Part shown: in pieces, positions 4,886 to 7,293 of the stretch
Layout of the letters: each line of letters opens with the position of its first letter
How positions within the stretch are numbered: the first letter of the stretch is position 1
NCBI GenBank assembly: GCA_016188625.1
Contig: JACPHL010000076.1
Location: 1 to 7,293 of the forward strand
Direction of reading: 5' to 3'
DNA: 7,293 nucleotides
Source of the DNA: Candidatus Rokuibacteriota bacterium
GTDB lineage: Bacteria; Methylomirabilota; Methylomirabilia; Rokubacteriales; JACPHL01
Made by a program: the position numbers and the translations under genes
Notes under the pieces: model-generated
Told to the model about the DNA's origin: nothing
The model's input: the letters and a program-made list of their open reading frames with translations, nothing else
Database searches by the model: none

Positions 4886-7293
4886 CCGGTTCCACCTCCG
4901 CCCGGGAGGCCAGGTGCTCCTGGACCACCTCGTGCATCTCGCGCATCTTGGCCGCAAACTCCTTGCCCTCGGACGCCGAGATCCACCGCAGCTGGAAGCG
5001 CTCCGGCGCGATCCCTCGACGGGTCCACTTCCTCTGCCAGAGACCGAAGCGCTTCAGCGTGAACTGGTTGGCGTAGTTGTAGTGGCAGTCCGAGCCCCTC
5101 TCGGGGAGCCGGCAGCCGGTCACCAGCACCGCCCCCGCGCCCGCCTCGAGGGCCCGGTCGATGAAGTCCCCTTCGATGCGGGCCGTCCGGATGATCCTCG
5201 CCGAGGGCGGGTACTGGATCTTCTCGATCCCCGCCTGGTCCGCGCCCGCGTAGGAGCACCAGTTGCAGGTGAAGACCAGCACCTTCTCCTCGGGATGCTC
5301 CGCCAGCGCCGCGTCGATCTGGGCCAGGATCTGCTCCTTGGTGAAGTAGGGCATCTCGAGGGCGTCGTGATTGCATGTCGCGGCGCAGTTGCCGCACCCC
5401 ATGCACGCCGCCTCGACGACCCGGACCTTCCCCTCCTTCACCTTGCCGAGCTGCTCGATAGCCCCGAAGGGACAGGCCGGGACGCAGAGCATGCAGCCGT
5501 TGCAGAGGTCCGGCTTGAGCCGGGCCGTCAGCGGCTCCTTCTCGATGCCGCCCCTGGCCAGGAGCGCGCCGGCCTTGGCCGCGGCCGCCAGGGCCTGGGC
5601 CACGCTCTCCCTCACGTCCTTGGGCGCCTGACAGGCCCCCGCCAGGTAGATCCCCTGGGAGGCGGTCTCCGCCGGCCCGAGCTTCGGGTGCAGCTCCAGG
5701 AGGAAGCCGTCCTCGCTCTTCGCGATCTTCAGTTGGCCGGAGAGCGACTCCTCCTGCGGTCGAAGCGCCTGGACCAGGACCAGGAGATCGGTCGGGATCC
5801 TGACCGGCTCCCCGAGGAGCAGGTCGTGGAGGATCACCGATCTGCCGTCGAACGCGATGACCTCCTCGGGGGGCCGATCGGCCGGGTAGCGGAAGACCTG
5901 AACGCCGGCCCGCATGGCCTCTTCGTACAGCTCCTCGGCCTGGCGGCTGAAGGTGCGGATGTCCTTGAAGAGGACGCGGACCTGCTTCCCCTCGCGCCTG
6001 AGCCTCAGGGCCTGACCGATCATGGAGGCGCAGCAGTAACGGGAGCAACCCGCGCCGTTCTCGCGCGCCCCCATGCATCCCACGAAGGTGACCCGACGGG
6101 CCTCTACCTGCGGGAGCATCCCCTCCAATTCCAGGTTGGTGACGACCCGGGAGTCGAGGCCGTAGAGGAACTCGGTGGGCGTGTAGGGGCGGGCGCCCGT
6201 GGCGAGGATCACGGCCCCGACGCCGAGCTCGGTGCCATCCAGCAATCGGGCCGAGAAGTTCCCCACGAAGCCCCCGATGTGCTCCACCTCGGTCCCCAGG
6301 TGGAGGTGGGCTCCCACCTCGTGCAGCTCCTGTTCCTGCCGCGCCAGAAGCTCCTCCGCCTTCAGCCCCGAGGGGGCCAGCTCGTCGAGATAGCGGAGCA
6401 GCCCTCCCAGCTTCTGCTCCCGCTCCACCAGATGGGTCTCGTACCCCTGGCGGGCCAGGGCCGTGGCCGCGGTCATGCCGGCGATCCCGCCGCCGATCAC
6501 CAGCGCCCGCTGGACCACCGGGGTCCGGGTCACGGTGAGGGGCTCTAGGCGCCGCGCCTTCTCCACCCCCATCGCGACCATATCCATGGCCTTCAGGGTG
6601 GCCCCCTCCCGTTCCTGCTTGTGGACCCAGGAGTCCTGGTTCCTCACATTCACCATCTCCAGGAGGAAGGGGTTCAGGCCCGCTCGGGCCAGGACCCTCC
6701 GGAAGATCGCCTCGTGGGTCTTGGGGGAACAGGCGGTGACCACGACCCGATTGATCCCCTTCGCGCGGATCGCCTCCTCGATCTCCTGCTGGGTGTTGCC
6801 CGCGCAGGAGTACATCTGATCCTGCGCCCAGACCACGTCGGGGAGGCGTCGGGCGTATTCGACGAGGCGCGGGACATCCACCACGCCGGCGATATTGGAG
6901 CCGCAGTGGCAGACGAAGACGCCCACCCTCAGCGTCTCGACCCCCGCCAGCGGCGGGACATGAGGCTCCTCCGCGAACGAGCGGGAGGAGAGGTGGGCGA
7001 GCGCCAGGGAGGCGGCGGCCCCGGCCTCGGCCACGCTGTCCGGAATATCCTTGGGGCCGCTGGCGCAGCCCGCGGAGTATATCCCGTGGCGGGTGGTGGC
7101 GCTCAGCCCGGCCCGCCGCTCCACCGCCCGGATGAAGCCGTCCTGGTCCAGCTCGATCCCCAGAACGCGGGTCAGATCCGCGAGGCCATCGGGAGGGCGG
7201 ACCGCCGTGGCGAGGACCACCATGTCGAAGGCCTCATCTCTGAGCCGGCCCGCTTCCGTGTCCTCGAAGCGCACCCGGAGCTGGCTCCCGTCA
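4878..7293 (-). CDS. HdrA-like flavoprotein, tandem HdrA modules with ferredoxin and MvhD domains (5' end outside window)
   Basis: This is a cytoplasmic electron-transfer flavoprotein of the heterodisulfide reductase A family. The frame is open to the right edge; the GTG at 7272-7274, used here as residue 1, is internal. Residues 1-95 are the end of a first FAD module (GIYSAGCASGPKDIPDS at 64-80). A full second HdrA module follows: an N-terminal cluster domain with C122, C124, C157 and C182; FAD Rossmann motif GGGIAG at 261-266 with E284; a cysteine-rich site with C400, C410, C414 and C415; and GIYLAGACQAPKDVRES at 541-557. Next comes a 2x[4Fe-4S] ferredoxin domain (C591, C594, C597, C601; C624, C627, C630, C634). 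Last is an MvhD-like [2Fe-2S] domain with C670, C673, C721 and C730. No ferredoxin domain separates the two flavin modules. The stop overlaps the next gene by 8 bases. HdrA flavins perform electron bifurcation in methanogens; that activity here is inferred. Confidence 0.93.
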   Translation of the reverse strand, partial: DGSQLRVRFEDTEAGRLRDEAFDMVVLATAVRPPDGLADLTRVLGIELDQDGFIRAVERRAGLSATTRHGIYSAGCASGPKDIPDSVAEAGAAASLALAHLSSRSFAEEPHVPPLAGVETLRVGVFVCHCGSNIAGVVDVPRLVEYARRLPDVVWAQDQMYSCAGNTQQEIEEAIRAKGINRVVVTACSPKTHEAIFRRVLARAGLNPFLLEMVNVRNQDSWVHKQEREGATLKAMDMVAMGVEKARRLEPLTVTRTPVVQRALVIGGGIAGMTAATALARQGYETHLVEREQKLGGLLRYLDELAPSGLKAEELLARQEQELHEVGAHLHLGTEVEHIGGFVGNFSARLLDGTELGVGAVILATGARPYTPTEFLYGLDSRVVTNLELEGMLPQVEARRVTFVGCMGARENGAGCSRYCCASMIGQALRLRREGKQVRVLFKDIRTFSRQAEELYEEAMRAGVQVFRYPADRPPEEVIAFDGRSVILHDLLLGEPVRIPTDLLVLVQALRPQEESLSGQLKIAKSEDGFLLELHPKLGPAETASQGIYLAGACQAPKDVRESVAQALAAAAKAGALLARGGIEKEPLTARLKPDLCNGCMLCVPACPFGAIEQLGKVKEGKVRVVEAACMGCGNCAATCNHDALEMPYFTKEQILAQIDAALAEHPEEKVLVFTCNWCSYAGADQAGIEKIQYPPSARIIRTARIEGDFIDRALEAGAGAVLVTGCRLPERGSDCHYNYANQFTLKRFGLWQRKWTRRGIAPERFQLRWISASEGKEFAAKMREMHEVVQEHLASRAEVEPDE
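4894..4899 (-). promoter_or_regulatory. Strong ribosome binding site of the HdrC/B-like gene
   Basis: GGAGGT on the minus strand with an 8-base spacer to the ATG at 4885. It lies within the last codons of the HdrA-like gene and settles the start against the longer open frame beginning at 4957. Confidence 0.75.

Noticed and set aside
4040-5062. Plus-strand open frame of 340 codons
   Set aside because: It is antisense to the CCG-protein gene. The protein reads as a shadow of the real codons.
4878-5300. Selenocysteine in the MvhD-like domain, as in some relatives
   Set aside because: All four expected ligands are encoded as Cys and there is no in-frame TGA before the stop.
4458-6548. Plus-strand open frame of 696 codons
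   Set aside because: It is antisense to the HdrA-like and CCG-protein genes, compositionally biased and without motifs.

Overview
The window is GC-rich, densely coding bacterial DNA, and every gene I can support lies on the minus strand. Read in the direction of transcription (from the right edge to the left), it holds two blocks. GC-ending codons dominate throughout, genes overlap by 4 to 8 bases, and one intergenic gap contains a recognisable sigma70-like promoter. The gene content (a soluble HdrA-type flavoprotein, a CCG-domain iron-sulfur protein and an electron transfer flavoprotein) suggests a bacterium with anaerobic or flexible redox metabolism, of the kind seen in high-GC subsurface or soil lineages. 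I cannot name the phylum from this sequence.

Block 1 (7293 down to 1927) is a tightly coupled redox operon. It runs from a large HdrA-like protein (its 5' end lies outside the window), through an HdrC/HdrB-type protein with two [4Fe-4S] sites and two CCG domains, to EtfA and then EtfB. Each gene overlaps the next by 8, 4 and 4 bases. The HdrA-like protein shows the end of one flavin module, then a complete second HdrA module, a 2x[4Fe-4S] ferredoxin domain and a C-terminal MvhD-like [2Fe-2S] domain. EtfB has the segment typical of ETFs that carry a second flavin. Together they look like a soluble complex passing electrons among an ETF-linked acyl-CoA-type dehydrogenase, iron-sulfur clusters and a low- or mid-potential carrier. 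A flavin-based electron bifurcation or confurcation role is an inference. A GC-rich hairpin follows the etfB stop.

The 132-base gap (1795-1926) holds that hairpin, a sigma70-like promoter with a 17-base spacer, and an imperfect inverted repeat. One arm of the repeat covers the -10 box and the other abuts the ald start codon.

Block 2 (1794 down to 1) is alanine dehydrogenase followed, with a 4-base overlap, by the aminomethyltransferase of the glycine cleavage system (gcvT). The gcvT gene is damaged: about 37 bases are missing near codon 50. This removes the conserved segment normally reading GLFDVSHMGE and shifts the frame, after which a clean GcvT sequence resumes in another frame and runs off the left edge. 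It is either a real pseudogene or a sequencing or assembly error.
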